DNA from: Datnioides undecimradiatus
Lineage: Eukaryota; Chordata; Actinopteri; Lobotiformes; Datnioididae
Reading direction: 5' to 3'
DNA length: 64,000 nucleotides
Assembly (NCBI GenBank): GCA_008933995.1
Contig: WARS01001600.1
Location: 1,116,001-1,180,000 of the forward strand
Shown here: positions 1 through 11,062 of the stretch, piece by piece
Numbering within the stretch: the first letter of the stretch is position 1
How the letters are laid out: each line of letters begins with the position of its first letter
Position numbers and translations under genes: made by a program
The notes under the pieces: model-generated
What the model was told of the DNA's origin: nothing
The model's database searches: none
What the model saw: only the letters and a program-made list of their open reading frames with translations

Positions 1-42
1 ACTCTGCGAGGTCAGATTATTACACTTGTATCAAGAGGGGGA

Positions 43-79
43 GTGTGTGTGTGTGTGTGTGTACGATGTGGGGGGGGGG
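43..79. repeat. (GT)10 microsatellite and G10 run
   Basis: An uninterrupted GT array of ten units occupies 43-62, and a run of ten G follows at 70-79 after a seven-base spacer. Both are directly visible. Confidence 0.95.
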
Positions 80-142
80 CACATTCCCTTTTTATCTGTG
101 TGGGTGAAGGTCCACTGAAGTATGATGATGAAGTATCTGCTC

Positions 143-162
143 TGTGTGTGTGTGTGTGTGTG
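143..162. repeat. (TG)10 microsatellite
   Basis: Perfect TG array of ten units. It is the second GT-strand array within 120 bp. Confidence 0.95.
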
Positions 163-250
163 TTTTATATACTGTGCTGATCACAGTGCAACGTAGATGG
201 GTCAAACTCAGTCTTGTCACCAAGCCGTCGCTCCCCCACAGCTGCTAATA

Positions 251-286
251 CACACCAACACACACACACACCAACACACACACACA
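251..286. repeat. interrupted (CA)n microsatellite
   Basis: CA array broken by two CCAA interruptions. It lies in the opposite orientation to the two GT arrays upstream. Confidence 0.92.
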
Positions 287-479
287 AGCCGGCAGCATCA
301 GAAAGAGAGAAGTAAACGTGAACTTGCTGATATGAAATATTATATGGGCCTAGCTTGGTGTTTTCAGCTACATCCATCTGACAGAACACTTATCTGTCCC
401 ATCTCTCGTATCTTTTTCAGCGCTGGAATAAATCCAAGCTGTTCTGCTCCGAGAGCCTTTCACCAAAATCCTCCCCCGA

Positions 480-680
480 AGGGCCGGCATCCGTCCCAGC
501 TCCTCTTTCATGTCTAATCGACTTTTACAAGCCCTGTCCCTCATAGGCTGACTTTTACAACTCATGCTGCTGATTGGCCGGATGACTGAGTGTCGCCGAG
601 CGACACAGGTGCAAAACATTACCGCTCCTAATAAGAGCCAATTACAAACAGGTGTGTCAGCGGCGCGGGCAGGAAAGGTG
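480..680. promoter_or_regulatory. candidate non-coding regulatory block
   Basis: No credible reading frame. The word GACTTTTACAA occurs twice (520-530 and 550-560), exactly 30 bp apart. A perfect 7-bp inverted repeat with a 3-base loop lies at 590-606. A CCAAT-like word (GATTGG, 572-577) and CTAATAAG/CAATTACAAA words follow. The density of transcription-factor-like words and the lack of simple repeats resemble fish conserved non-coding elements. Conservation itself cannot be seen here, so this is inference. Confidence 0.3.
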
Positions 681-689
681 ACTCTGTGA

Positions 690-3600
690 GAAGGAAGCGA
701 GCAGCTTCTGAGGCAGGGGAACCGTTACGTGACTGAACCGACTCGTTTTAAGAAGTTCTGCTCGTTTCATTTACAAAGCACGGCCGGGTGCACGGCCAAT
801 CAAATCCAACTGCAACCCCCACTTTGATCCACATGTGGTCGGGGGGGATTTAAGGTGGCCGAGTCACTCTGCTGTTACTGCAGCTCGGCATCATGGCGGA
901 GGAGTCACAGACTGCTGATCGGCCCCGTCAGCTGATGATATCCTCCATCACTGTCACTTTTATAAGTTACTAAAAACACAAGAGTAAGAAAATCAAAGTT
1001 AAACAGTCAAACAATCCCTTCACTATTAGCTCATCATGCGGTACAGTACGGGGCCGCCTGTGGCTGCATGCAAACCAAATATAAAGGCTGTGCTCTGCAC
1101 GTCAAGACGTGGAAATCACACTATACATAAAAGACGTTACACTGATTACCATGTGGTGAAAGCAGATATGCTTCAGGGGTTTCCATCATGATGATGAGAC
1201 TGAAATGTCATTTTCATATTATAAATTAACAGTTGCAGAGGGACAGGACACAGTGAGGAGCTGGTTAAACCACAAACCAGTGGAAATCATACGGGGAGCA
1301 TGATGTAAATGTGCTGTTTATGTTTGTTTAATGTACGTGAGAACGTATACGTGTAACGTGAGATTACAGTATCACTGTGGCTGAAGCTCCGTGGCAAATG
1401 AATCAGGTTATATTTGATTTATGCGTGTTTGTCAGGGTTTGTTTGATGCCACCAATAAACTGTTTTGTTCTGGGTGCGAGCTGAAAACATGCATTAGACT
1501 GAATCAAACCTGCCTGCTTCCGTTCATCCTAGCCGGCGCCGCAGCCCAATCACCGCAGATCGCTCCCTTCCAGCTTGACGTACAGTATTCGACAGCTGAC
1601 TGTCAGGCTGCGTCGCTGCTTTGCTGATTAGGATTTAATGCCTCTGCTGTTGTTGTTTGTGGAATATTTATGAAACTACATTGTGAGTTCATTTGTTCTG
1701 CATTCATTAAGGACGCGATGTGCGCTTCTGGCGGTTTGTGCCACTGATGATTTGAACGATGCATCCCCGCTGCCTGCGCTCACACTGTAGCGGCACATCA
1801 CACCAGCGTTAAACTGCAGAGGGCTCAGCTTCCGTCGGTGCGTCTTCAAAACTTCACTGCAAACCGAACAGATGAGCGCCTCAATTCAAAGGTCCCACAA
1901 TCCCCGCTGCGGCAATGTGTTTCCTGTTTACGGCGCCATACAAAACAAATTTGCCCTCTGTAAACAAGTCAGGAAGACACTTTTCCAAATCCCAAACATT
2001 GGGAAAACACAGATCTTTATGTTTGTCCAACACACAATGACTTATCTTCTTCCTTTCCCTCCTCAAGCTGAATTCTCATCGGCCGTCACTGGCCTCCGTT
2101 AAGACCTGCAGCACGGAGAGATGTCAGCTCTTGTGCAACGCAAATAAGCCTCGTTTTGCCATAATCAGTGTTACCAAACGTCCACTGTAACCAGTCCAAA
2201 GCACTAGCGCTATCTTCTATCTACTAGCACTGAAACTGGAAATGACTTGTGATGGCCAAACTGTGTCAGTGAGCTGCCAGAACGATGCCTTTTAGCGCTC
2301 CCAGCCTGGAACGAGACGTTTGCTGCTGCAGAATCGGCGAAAAGATCTGTTTATTTTAGTTCTGGACTGCATTCAGATTTACAGACAAACACGACTTGAA
2401 ATCCAGATGTAAATACACTCAAGATGTCCCCAGCAGCCCATCAAATCAGCGGCTGAAGAGCACGTTGATGCATTTGGTGCCATATAAATGGAAATAAGCT
2501 GTGTCGTGTGGATCAGGCCAGGTGACAGGCAGCTTAGTAAGAAACATCCCAGTCTGTGGCGGATTGTTGGGATAATGCACTAATCAAGACAAGGTGTTTA
2601 CTGGCACTTCACCAGCATGTAAATATTCTAAAGAGGGAGAGACATAAACAGCAATCCGTGATTTGGCGGAGGAGGGAAAAATCCAATTTGACTTTGTTGG
2701 AGGCAGATTCGAACGTCAAGTAAAAATGTAATTCAGCTTCACGAGACGCTGTCCAGATACAGCATGAGAGGTGCGCTCAGGCCAGACAGACAGGAGGCCG
2801 GTTCTCAAGAAGGACGCGTTCTGAAGCAGGAGCAGGAGTTCAGCCGACACACGTCAGTGAAGGCAGCACATCGCAGTCTCAGATCGGTAATACAGACACA
2901 GAACAGGTTTGCGTGGTCGCGCGTACTGTGACATTAAACGATTGGCCTGCGCAGTGTTTGCGCTGTCAAATAACACTTAACCAAAACACATTTCATGGTC
3001 AACGGGAGCACGGATGACAGTCAGGTCTGAGCAGCAGAGACGTGGCTTTAACCGGTCAACAGCCAGCACACACTCCTGTTCTTCATCTTTTATAGGATTT
3101 ATTCATTTTTAATACTTACCCATAATTACAGTGAACGTAATCAGTCATGCAAACTGCATTTTGAGAATGTATAGAGCAGTACAGAACCGGAAAGAACAGA
3201 ATGTAACCACGCAAGTATATTACATTTCTAATGCCTGTGTTTTAACTTGAAGAAACAACATTTCAAAGGTTTTCTGGTTGCTCTCCTGTGTTTTTCACCA
3301 TATTGCAGCCGTTTGCGTTGTCGTAACAACAATCACTTGTTTAAATTGAATTGAATTACATCGCTATGATTATTATTATTATATATTTTAACTTCTTAAA
3401 TGCTAGATGCATTCTTGACAGTCACACTTTGTGTTTTTATTTATGTTTTCAGTCTTTCTTCACCTTGGGTCTTTTGATCGTTGACCTGTGACTCACGCTG
3501 ATTCCCGATTCTCCCAAAGTTGACCATTACTTAATTAACGAGGGGCAGTGCTGTAATTTATTATGCAGCAGATGTTAAACACGTCTCCTGCCTCAGTCTT

Positions 3601-4330
3601 TCAGTAAAGCTCGTCTAGAATCAAACAAACAGCGGAGTGACTCATTTGCTGACTAAGGCCTGCGGCTGCGTGAAGCATAAGCAATTTTACAAGATTGATT
3701 AGTTCCCTCACCCTGATCCGGCGTTTAGCGCAGGTTTTACAGCGGGTTCTTACGATGGTGCATGATGTGACAATGAAAGCTGCAGAGGAGCGTGTGTTTG
3801 TGTGTGCATGCTGCTGTTTGTAAGGCCAGAGGAGGATGGTATGCTTTACACAGAAACCATGCCAGAAACTTGTATAAACAGAGCAGCGGCCGCAACGGCT
3901 GCCGCTGCCAAACACTGGGTTTCTCATCAACCTCAGCTAACCACACGCAAACACGAGCGCACAAACACACAAACAAACGCACACGGACAGGGCGAGCAAG
4001 TGAGAAAGCAATGCAAACAGGCGCATAAAGAGAAAACACACACATGAACTATCAAACTGACCTTGTGACTCACATCCCATCACATCACAACTGTGTGAGA
4101 TTTAGCAGACGCCAAGCGAATCGCTGGCAGAGTGGATCCAAACTAAACATGAAACCACATCTCTCTCTCTGACCCTCTGCATCTGGAAAAAAAAGGAACA
4201 ACATACACAAACACAGACAGAGCCAAATGTCAGAATGATCCAATCTATTTCCATTCTACACGTATTGATTTAGACAAAATGGCCCACAAACACCGCAACG
4301 CTAACAGGAGAGAGCGCGTCCTGCAGGGAT
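690..4330. other. non-coding DNA, no gene recognised
   Basis: No exon, RNA gene or known repeat family was recognised. Visible details are an (ATT)4 run near 3368-3380, an AT-rich block at 3515-3590 with TTAATTAA and TAATTTATTATGC words that could be regulatory, and CA-rich imperfect sequence at 3945-4045. Short open frames around 1421-2102 and 3601-4047 lack protein-like character. The latter pair are opposite-strand readings of the CA-rich stretch. Confidence 0.5.
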
Positions 4331-4339
4331 GAGGGTTCT

Positions 4340-4355
4340 GAGAGAGAGAGAGAGA
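4340..4355. repeat. (GA)8 microsatellite
   Basis: Short perfect GA array. Confidence 0.85.
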
Positions 4356-4658
4356 CGCAGGGACTTCCCACATGTTAGAGGTGAAATACGAGGACAGAGT
4401 GAGGCAGGGTGAGGAAGGGAGGATGAGGGAGTTGTCTGGGGTCTGATATCCATCCCAGCAAGTTCCTGGGACAGGAGAGAGGAGCACAGAGTCGGAGGCT
4501 GGCCTTCCTCCACCTTGACACACGTCCAACTGCATCCTGGCCCCGAGATCAGAGCAAGAAGTGAGGAAGCCCACAGGCAAGCACTGAGGCCTGAGTGTGC
4601 GTGGCCAGTGTTGGGTCTGTCCCTCTGGGCCTGACAGCTGGGAACAGTGGGGGCGTCT

Positions 4659-4683
4659 GGAGGTGGAGGTGGAGGTGGAGGTG
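4659..4683. repeat. (GGAGGT)4 hexanucleotide repeat
   Basis: Four tandem GGAGGT units. Read in frame they give Val-Glu repeats on the plus strand and Thr-Ser repeats on the minus strand, which accounts for part of the long minus-strand open frame at 4245-4706. Confidence 0.9.
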
Positions 4684-4778
4684 ACGATAGTTCGGATCGG
4701 GTCCACGTCCTACACTGTTAACTTTTACTGTCTGGGGTCCCGGGGAGGGAGATCAGTTGGCAAGTGTGTGTTTATACA

Positions 4779-4804
4779 TGTGTGTGTGTGTGTGTGTGTG
4801 TGTG
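4779..4804. repeat. (TG)13 microsatellite
   Basis: Perfect TG array. Confidence 0.95.
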
Positions 4805-4860
4805 AGGGGACGTGTGTGTATGCGTAAGGCGCGTGAACACTTGCATTTGGATTCTTTCCC

Positions 4861-5360
4861 AGCAAACTACATGTAACTAAGTAACACGGCGACAAAGTTA
4901 CCTGTAAAAACGATGCGGGAGACGCGCGCTGCAGTAAACCAGTTAACCAGCAGTTACCGAGTACCTCTTAATCACATTTATTACAACAGATAATCATTAG
5001 TTGTTGCTTAATTCAGAATCAAATGAGGAACCAGTCAGGACTGACTTCATAACTGACAACACTCACACCCTCATAGGTCTGAACTGAGGACGACAGGCCA
5101 ACAGTCGAGGTGAGTTACTAGGCAACGGTTACAGATAATGAGGGGGTACTCTGTACCTTCTCCGTGTTATGAATCGCTGTTTGATAGATGAAGATGTCCC
5201 TGATTACCCATGATTCATAGGATCCTTCGCAGCATTAGTTCCTCACTTTTTCCTTCATTAAATAACCGATAATTAATTATTTCCTACTTGTATTTGATTG
5301 GGAGATGCTCATTAATTATTTGTCAACAGTTCGTTCCTCATTTGTTCGCTTGTAACTACT
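4861..5360. repeat. suspected degenerate interspersed repeat with inverted motifs
   Basis: The 12-mer CAAATGAGGAAC at 5020-5031 recurs as its exact reverse complement at 5333-5344, and the shorter GTTCCTCA lies at 5238-5245. TGTAACTA words occur near both ends (4872 and 5351). Repeated use of GTTAC, TAATTAAT and TGAGGAAC words suggests an old fish interspersed element, possibly a non-autonomous DNA transposon. I cannot name the family or define its ends. Confidence 0.3.
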
Positions 5361-5390
5361 CAGATGTCGTGTCCCTGCTGAATTATCCTT

Positions 5391-6480
5391 CAGGACCATG
5401 TTTTAGACAACAGCTGTCGACTGAAATGTATATTTTGTGAGAAACTCACTCCAGAACTCTTTCTTCTTCTGGTGTTTTGATGTAATGTTGTGAAATTCCT
5501 CTTTTTTTTGGGGGGCGGTCGGTGTTGAACTTGGCCACCTCCTGCACGTCGCTGTCCGTCAAAAGCTCGCAGGGCTGTGGCGTGAAATGGAAAACTATGC
5601 AGTGATCGTCTCCTCCCCCTCCTCCCTCCCTCTCCTCTGCCCGTCCTCCCGTCTCCCACCCTCGCTCTGAGCCGTCGCAGGCTGCTCTCGGAGGAAGTGA
5701 TGCAGCCCATCTGGGGTGGTCGTTAACATGCTCGGCGGAGAGCGAGCGTTTGGCAGGGGACACATGAAAACATCTTACGCACTGAATCCACAGCAGAACC
5801 CAGGGGTGCATTATAATGGGGAAAATCATTTTGGGGGAAAACGTCTGGAAAGACAACAAAGCTGTGGGAAATGTTTCTGAGACAACCGCAAGACCACTTT
5901 ATTTTCTTCTGGTTAGTTTCAGCAATCTGGGCTGGAATTGTTCAGGGGGAAAATCAAATCACTCATAAAGTATAATTTCTTGAATGTCTCTCCTTTTGTA
6001 TGTGAAAATAACTGGCTTAGATGTTTGCTTGTCTCTTTTCCTCGGCCGTTCCCTCCCGATCCACTTAAACTCTGCGACAGATGCGCTCAGCGTGACTTTT
6101 TGGTACAGTAGCACTGCGTCACCGGCCTGCAATAAAACGCCCGGAGGCTTTAAACACAGTCCGCGCTTCAACGTCCAAGATCAAATGACAGTGCTGAGCA
6201 TTTTACAGTGATCCTGACAGAGGCAGCGTAATGTCATGCAGCTGACTAAATCCAGTCAGACGCTCCTGGAAAGATGATATATGATGAGGTCATAGGAGTT
6301 GAAGTTCCCTTTATATCGTATGCAGATTTATGCTTATTAAACGGGGGCTTGCCTGCATAATGAGCTCAGCGCTGTGTCACACCGGGTGCCCGGACCTGCC
6401 GTCATAAATCCAGCGCCACCCTGAGACGCAGACCTCTGTGCCACATCGCTGCAGAGGAGGGGCGATGATCTAACGCTGCA
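5391..6480. other. non-coding DNA; possible regulatory stretch near 6270-6400
   Basis: No recognisable exon. 5500-5760 is G/C-rich with a pyrimidine-rich patch, and the minus-strand frames there are basic and glycine-rich by composition only. The stretch 6270-6400 (TTTATATCG, TTATGCTTATTAAAC, GCATAATGAGCTCAG words) has the texture of a conserved regulatory element, without proof. Confidence 0.4.
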
Positions 6481-6489
6481 GGGTCTGAA

Positions 6490-6941
6490 CCTGCAAATGC
6501 AGTTTTAAAGAAGTAGCTTCACATTTTGTGGAATACATGTACTTTTCTGCCACTGTGTTTCAGTCATGTGACGCGGTGCAGCAGCGTGGGATGCTGGGAG
6601 TTGTGGTCTTCCTGTCAGCTGGGATTCCTTCAGTGTTGATGGTTCAGGAGGTTTTTACTGGGAGCTGAATTCTCCACAGAGGTCTCCTCCTCTCCAGAAC
6701 AAACAGAGCCGCTGATTCAAACCCAGAGAAACACTGAATAAAGCAGTTCCACCTTAAAAACCACTGTTTCTCCCACGCTGTCGGCCGCACACGGGACGTC
6801 CTGGAGGGGCGGCGAGCCGAGCTGCTGCTAACGTTTACTCAGCTTGTTTCTCTGATAACTTCAGATCCAGACGTCCGACGACTGAAATCCTTCATCTGCT
6901 TCAGATACAGAGTTAAAAACAAGCAGCGGCTGAAAAGAGGA
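6490..6941. repeat. suspected dispersed teleost repeat body
   Basis: From memory this block, containing GGGATGCTGGGAGTTGTGG at 6588-6606 and a GC-rich centre at 6780-6830, resembles a sequence dispersed in percomorph genomes. It runs directly into the 56-bp minisatellite downstream, so both may belong to one element. No terminal repeats or target duplications were found, and I have no family name. A repeat-library search would settle it. Confidence 0.4.
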
Positions 6942-6944
6942 GCA

Positions 6945-7165
6945 CAGAAATGTGTCTTACAGCTGATCCAGAGTCAGTTTATCAAGCTGCTGCTGACACA
7001 CAGAAATGTGTCTTACAGCTGATCCAGGGTCAGTTTATCAAGCTGCTGCTGACACACAGAAATGTGTCTTACAGCTGATCCAGAGTCAGTTTATGTAGCT
7101 GCTGACACACAGAAATGTGTCTTACAGCTGATCCAGAGTCAGTTTATCAAGCTGCTGGCAGACAA
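6945..7165. repeat. 56-bp minisatellite, four copies
   Basis: The unit beginning CAGAAATGTGTCTTACAG starts at 6945, 7001, 7057 and 7110. The first two periods are exactly 56 bp. The third copy lost a CTG and is 53 bp. Copies differ by only a few bases (for example GAGTCAG versus GGGTCAG, and ATCAAG versus ATGTAG), so the array is young or homogenised. No open frame passes through all copies. Confidence 0.95.
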
Positions 7166-7169
7166 ACAC

Positions 7170-8036
7170 AACACTGACACATGCACAGAGAGGAGGCGAT
7201 GACGCCGTCGACAGATGACCTAATTAATCCAGTTCAGAAGTTTAAAAGAAGAATTAAATGTATCTTTATGTAAAATACTTTTTTTTTTATGTTTCCTGTT
7301 TCTCTGTTATTCTTTTCATGACTGAAATTCAAGGAAGTTGAGGTGTTGAGACACGTTCAGCCTCCTCAACATGCAAAATGCTTTTTCTCAGCCGCGCTGT
7401 ATACACACGTGCTGAGTCATGAAGCTAAAAAGATGCTTGCTGCTCAATACTTTACACCTGATACAGTGGGATGAGGGCCCTCGTGTGCTTTTCGTGTGAG
7501 CGTGAGGTAAAATGAGGCTAAATGATGCATATTAAATTGTAAAACAGGCTGGAGTGTCTACTTATATGGGCTAAAGCAGCTGTAACTGCTAGCTAAGTGA
7601 TTCATTAATGCCTCCATAGGAACGGCACTTTCTTAGCCCGGGGGAGTGCAGTAAATGTAACATAAGCAAGCGTGTGTGTGTACGCAACACACACACCCAC
7701 ACACATTCTCATTCCACAGGAGACGCATTTGGAGGTGTACAAATTAACCTCAAACTATCATTAGTCACAAACAGCACATTTGCACTGCGCTACAGAGAGC
7801 ACTTGCTGATTAATTCGTTCCTTCCGTCGGAGTAAAATATATAGGTAAACACTAAAGAGCGAGGTTGTGGGCGGCAGAGCTGGTAGAACAAGAAGAATCA
7901 TCCTCCATACTGTGCACTCCCTCAGGGAGCCGGTCGAGGCTAACGTTAATGGGCCAAGTTATCAGTGTCTACTCAAGGCTCACGCTGCCTCTGCTGAGGA
8001 CGTTCAGAGCTGAGCAATAACTTTCTGTCCATGAGT
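7170..8036. other. non-coding DNA with a small GT/AC hairpin
   Basis: No gene recognised. A (GT)5 segment at 7672-7681 can pair with (AC)5 at 7687-7696 across a five-base loop. The stretches 7590-7665 and 7740-7830 carry TCATTAATG, TCATTAGTCA and GATTAATTC words and could be regulatory, but this is only an impression. Confidence 0.45.
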
Positions 8037-8074
8037 GCACGCACACACACGCACGCACACACACACACACACAC
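8037..8074. repeat. imperfect (CA)n microsatellite
   Basis: CA array of about 19 units with three CG interruptions near its left end. Confidence 0.93.
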
Positions 8075-8089
8075 CGTGCACCAGCAACG

Positions 8090-9060
8090 TCAAACCTGTG
8101 ATGGTAAGATGGAGGAGTTTTGATGGGAGGCTTAAAAGCATTTCTTGATTCTTCTGCTTTGTGATTGGATAATGGCAAACATTGTGTGTCTGAGGTCACA
8201 AAGGGTCTTTTCCAGGAGGGGGCTGTGACGTCTGGGCTTTTTTGCTCAAATTAGCAGGAAGAGGAGCAGCAGAAAGGCCTGTATGTGCGTTAGCCTGTCC
8301 CCTCTCTGCAGCGCTGTGTGAAAAAGAATTCTAAAGTTCAGCTAATGTGACGCTCCAAAGGTATCGCTTTGAGCTGTAATCAAGTCCAGGTGAGAGCAGG
8401 TGAGATCGTACAGGTGGAGAACACACAGACACACACTGCCGGATCCACTGCAAACCAGCAGAGTCTTATTTTCAGCCTTTTTACAGCAAGGGCGAACATC
8501 CTGACGGAGAGAATCCTTTTCCTCACAGTCCTCCTCTCTCTTGCTTCTTCCTCTCCTGCCCTATTTTCTTCTCCAGGGCTTTTTTTCCTCAACATCAAGA
8601 CCAACATTTCTATTCCGCACTGACTTCAGCAGAAGGAAAACTTCAGCCTTAATTTGCCGCTCGGCTTTTGTCGCGTATCCTCAGCCGAATTCTCGAGGCT
8701 TTGTCCCCAGCCCCCTCCCCGGACAGCTCTGTATCATTCTGTAAATTCATATAAAAGCGAGAATTAGCCCGTCTCCGTTTCAAGCAGGACATGACAATTT
8801 GAATTCAATCATCGCCGACCCACCTCCCGTCCTCACTGCCGTTCCCCAAATGTCTTCGTTGTCTTTTCTTCTCCATGTTTATTAGTTTCCCCCCCACACC
8901 CCCGCCCCCGCTGCTTTCACCGCGGCTTCGATAATCTTCTTAAAAACCTCTGGGCTGCGCTGTCTTTGCAGCGCGACCAGCCGTGGCCAAATGCACCAAG
9001 ACACGGGAGAGGGGGGCGCGGAGAGACCAACCGGGGGTGTCTGAAATGAATCTGGATTTG
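8090..9060. other. non-coding DNA; regulatory-like at 8620-8810
   Basis: Nothing coding recognised. 8520-8600 is pyrimidine-rich. 8620-8810 contains TTCATATAAAAGCGAG, CCTTAATTTG and a compact GACAATTTGAATTCAATC cluster, and looks like single-copy regulatory sequence rather than decayed repeat. Confidence 0.4.
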
Positions 9061-9067
9061 TGCAGAA

Positions 9068-9082
9068 GGGGGGGGGGGGGGG
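9068..9082. repeat. G15 homopolymer
   Basis: Fifteen consecutive G. This is the longest G run in the window, and its length is prone to sequencing error. Confidence 0.9.
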
Positions 9083-9198
9083 TGCAGATAGATTTCCATT
9101 TAAATACGTCTCACTCACAGGATTTGGCAGGTTGTTCCCATGGCAACAGTGGCCCATCTCCGGACTGCGTGTGCATGTGTGCTTGTCTGTGTCCCATT

Positions 9199-9216
9199 GT
9201 GTGTGTGTGTGTGTGT
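9199..9216. repeat. (GT)9 microsatellite
   Basis: Perfect GT array. Confidence 0.92.
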
Positions 9217-9219
9217 CGT

Positions 9220-11026
9220 GACCTCTTAGCTTGACACCTTTAGCCAGTTAGTTTCGCTGCAGAGGCTGGGGCCGACCAGTCGCTCGCATTTCAGCGGCGA
9301 TTTTGCCGTTGCTCTTTTCCCCGACATTAAACGTTACTTCTCCTCTGCTGAGCGCCGAGGTCTCCTCCCAGATACTCACCACACTGCAGTCAGAGCGAGA
9401 ACCTACATCTGACCAAACCTGACAGAAACACATGGGATTAAACTGGTATGGTACAAGCTGCGGAGATACTGCTTGTAATGAAAACACGGTGTTGGTGCAC
9501 AGATGGATGGATGACAGGTGCACAGAAATAAGCCACTATATATTCACGTATATGATCCCGTAACATATCAAACGTCACCTTTATGGAATTCAGATTTAGC
9601 AGTAATAATGCATTAAAATGACAAAATATGTCATTTTTATCATGTGTGACTAGGTTGCAATGTTGCACACTGCCGATAACACGTAACATGTAATTCCAGC
9701 CGGGAGAGTCACAGAAATGCGTCGTTTGTTTGTGGCACATTTTCGTTTCCGTTCAGCGCCGGCTGAATATCGCTGCTCCTGCACACCAACCCCGTCCCCC
9801 TGTTCTTTATTTTCCCCAAACAAAGCAAAAAGGGAGAAGTCATCACTTGCTGCGCACCAGGGGCTTACTTTATCAGAGGAAAACCCGGCAGACACCGAGC
9901 ATTTTGTTTGGCAAATGGCTAACGGCTGCAGGCTCTGTGTCGCTGGAGTTGTTGGAGATAGAGAGCAGCAGAATTCACAGTAACATATTTAGATCACGTT
10001 CTCACTGTGACCATAATCCTCCCCTGACCATAACCAAACCTAACCACAGTTATGGCAGAGCAGAGAGCAGGGATATGAGACGTTTGCCGTCGTGCTCATA
10101 TGCATTTTGGAGGGCGATGTCATCCTGCAGATAGGAGCATTAGAGCAGAAAACACTCATATGCTCAGTTCTGGAAGGCGACAACAAGAGAGCTATTCTCT
10201 TGTTTGGAGCACGTGTTGTGTATTTAGTGTGCTTCTCCTCTGTCATTAATCTAACGGGGGAAAATGTCTCGAACAAGACAAAAAGATGTCTTGGAACAGA
10301 GACATCGAGACTAAAAGGGAAATGAAAAATCAGCGCTGCGATCATGCAACAGCAACCCCTAATTTAAATATCATATTTGGAGCAGATTATGCACGTTCCA
10401 AGAATAACGGTCCAATCCAGCAGATGTCGGAGCATGTAACAGAAATTGACCTGGCTCATTCTCAAGGCTGCCTGAAAAGACTAAACCAGCCGTGCGCTGA
10501 TCAGCTCAGCCCTGACGCCTCTTAAAACCCACGGCTGCAAAATCGTGAGACACTGCAACGAGGGCAGGCGGGGGGGCGAGGGGGGCTGTGTTGTGATAAA
10601 GGCGCTAAAATGGAGGCCGCGTGCACAAGCTAAATGGATTACTTCCCCTCAAATTGAGAGATCATTGTGTGTCAGGAAACTGGTACCCCATGCTGGCTTT
10701 CGGGCCAGGGGGTGCATTGATGGTTGGGGTGCGGGTGAGTGGTTGGGTTCACTGATTTGCAGACGGAGCGGGGAGACAGGAGGAGCGGGATCTGACAGAC
10801 TGCAGGAAGGCAGAGCGGGGAGGGAGCAACCTGACAGAGCGTCTCGAACAGAGGAGACGCTCATAGAGCCGCCGCTGATTGAAAAATGCACAGCACCCCC
10901 CTCCATCCTCCGCTCCCCCCACCCCCGCGCTGTGTGGGCGCAGCTGCGGCGGTGCATGTTAAAAGACTGGCAATGAATCGGGGTGGGTTGGGGTGAGTTT
11001 AGGTGTCAAAGGGAATGTGAGACGAA

Positions 11027-11029
<3 letters not shown>
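9220..11029. other. non-coding DNA, nothing recognised
   Basis: No exon, RNA or known repeat recognised. 10560-10960 is G/C-rich with G runs (10569-10576, 10581-10586) and a C-rich patch at 10897-10926. The overlapping opposite-strand frames there (10545-10976 plus, 10649-10957 minus) follow from low stop-codon frequency and show no protein family features. Confidence 0.5.

Positions 11030-11030
<1 letters not shown>

Positions 11031-11058
<28 letters not shown>
11031..11058. repeat. (TG)14 microsatellite
   Basis: Perfect TG array. Confidence 0.96.

Positions 11059-11059
<1 letters not shown>

Positions 11060-11062
<3 letters not shown>

Noticed and set aside
893..973. 26-codon frame starting ATGGCGGAGGAG with good start context
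   Set aside because: Initially looked like a first coding exon, but it ends after 26 codons with no donor-supported continuation and no recognised protein.
4245..4706. 153-codon minus-strand open frame
   Set aside because: Starts in a hexanucleotide repeat and contains a GA array and serine/proline-rich sequence. No recognisable family, and no acceptor or promoter context.
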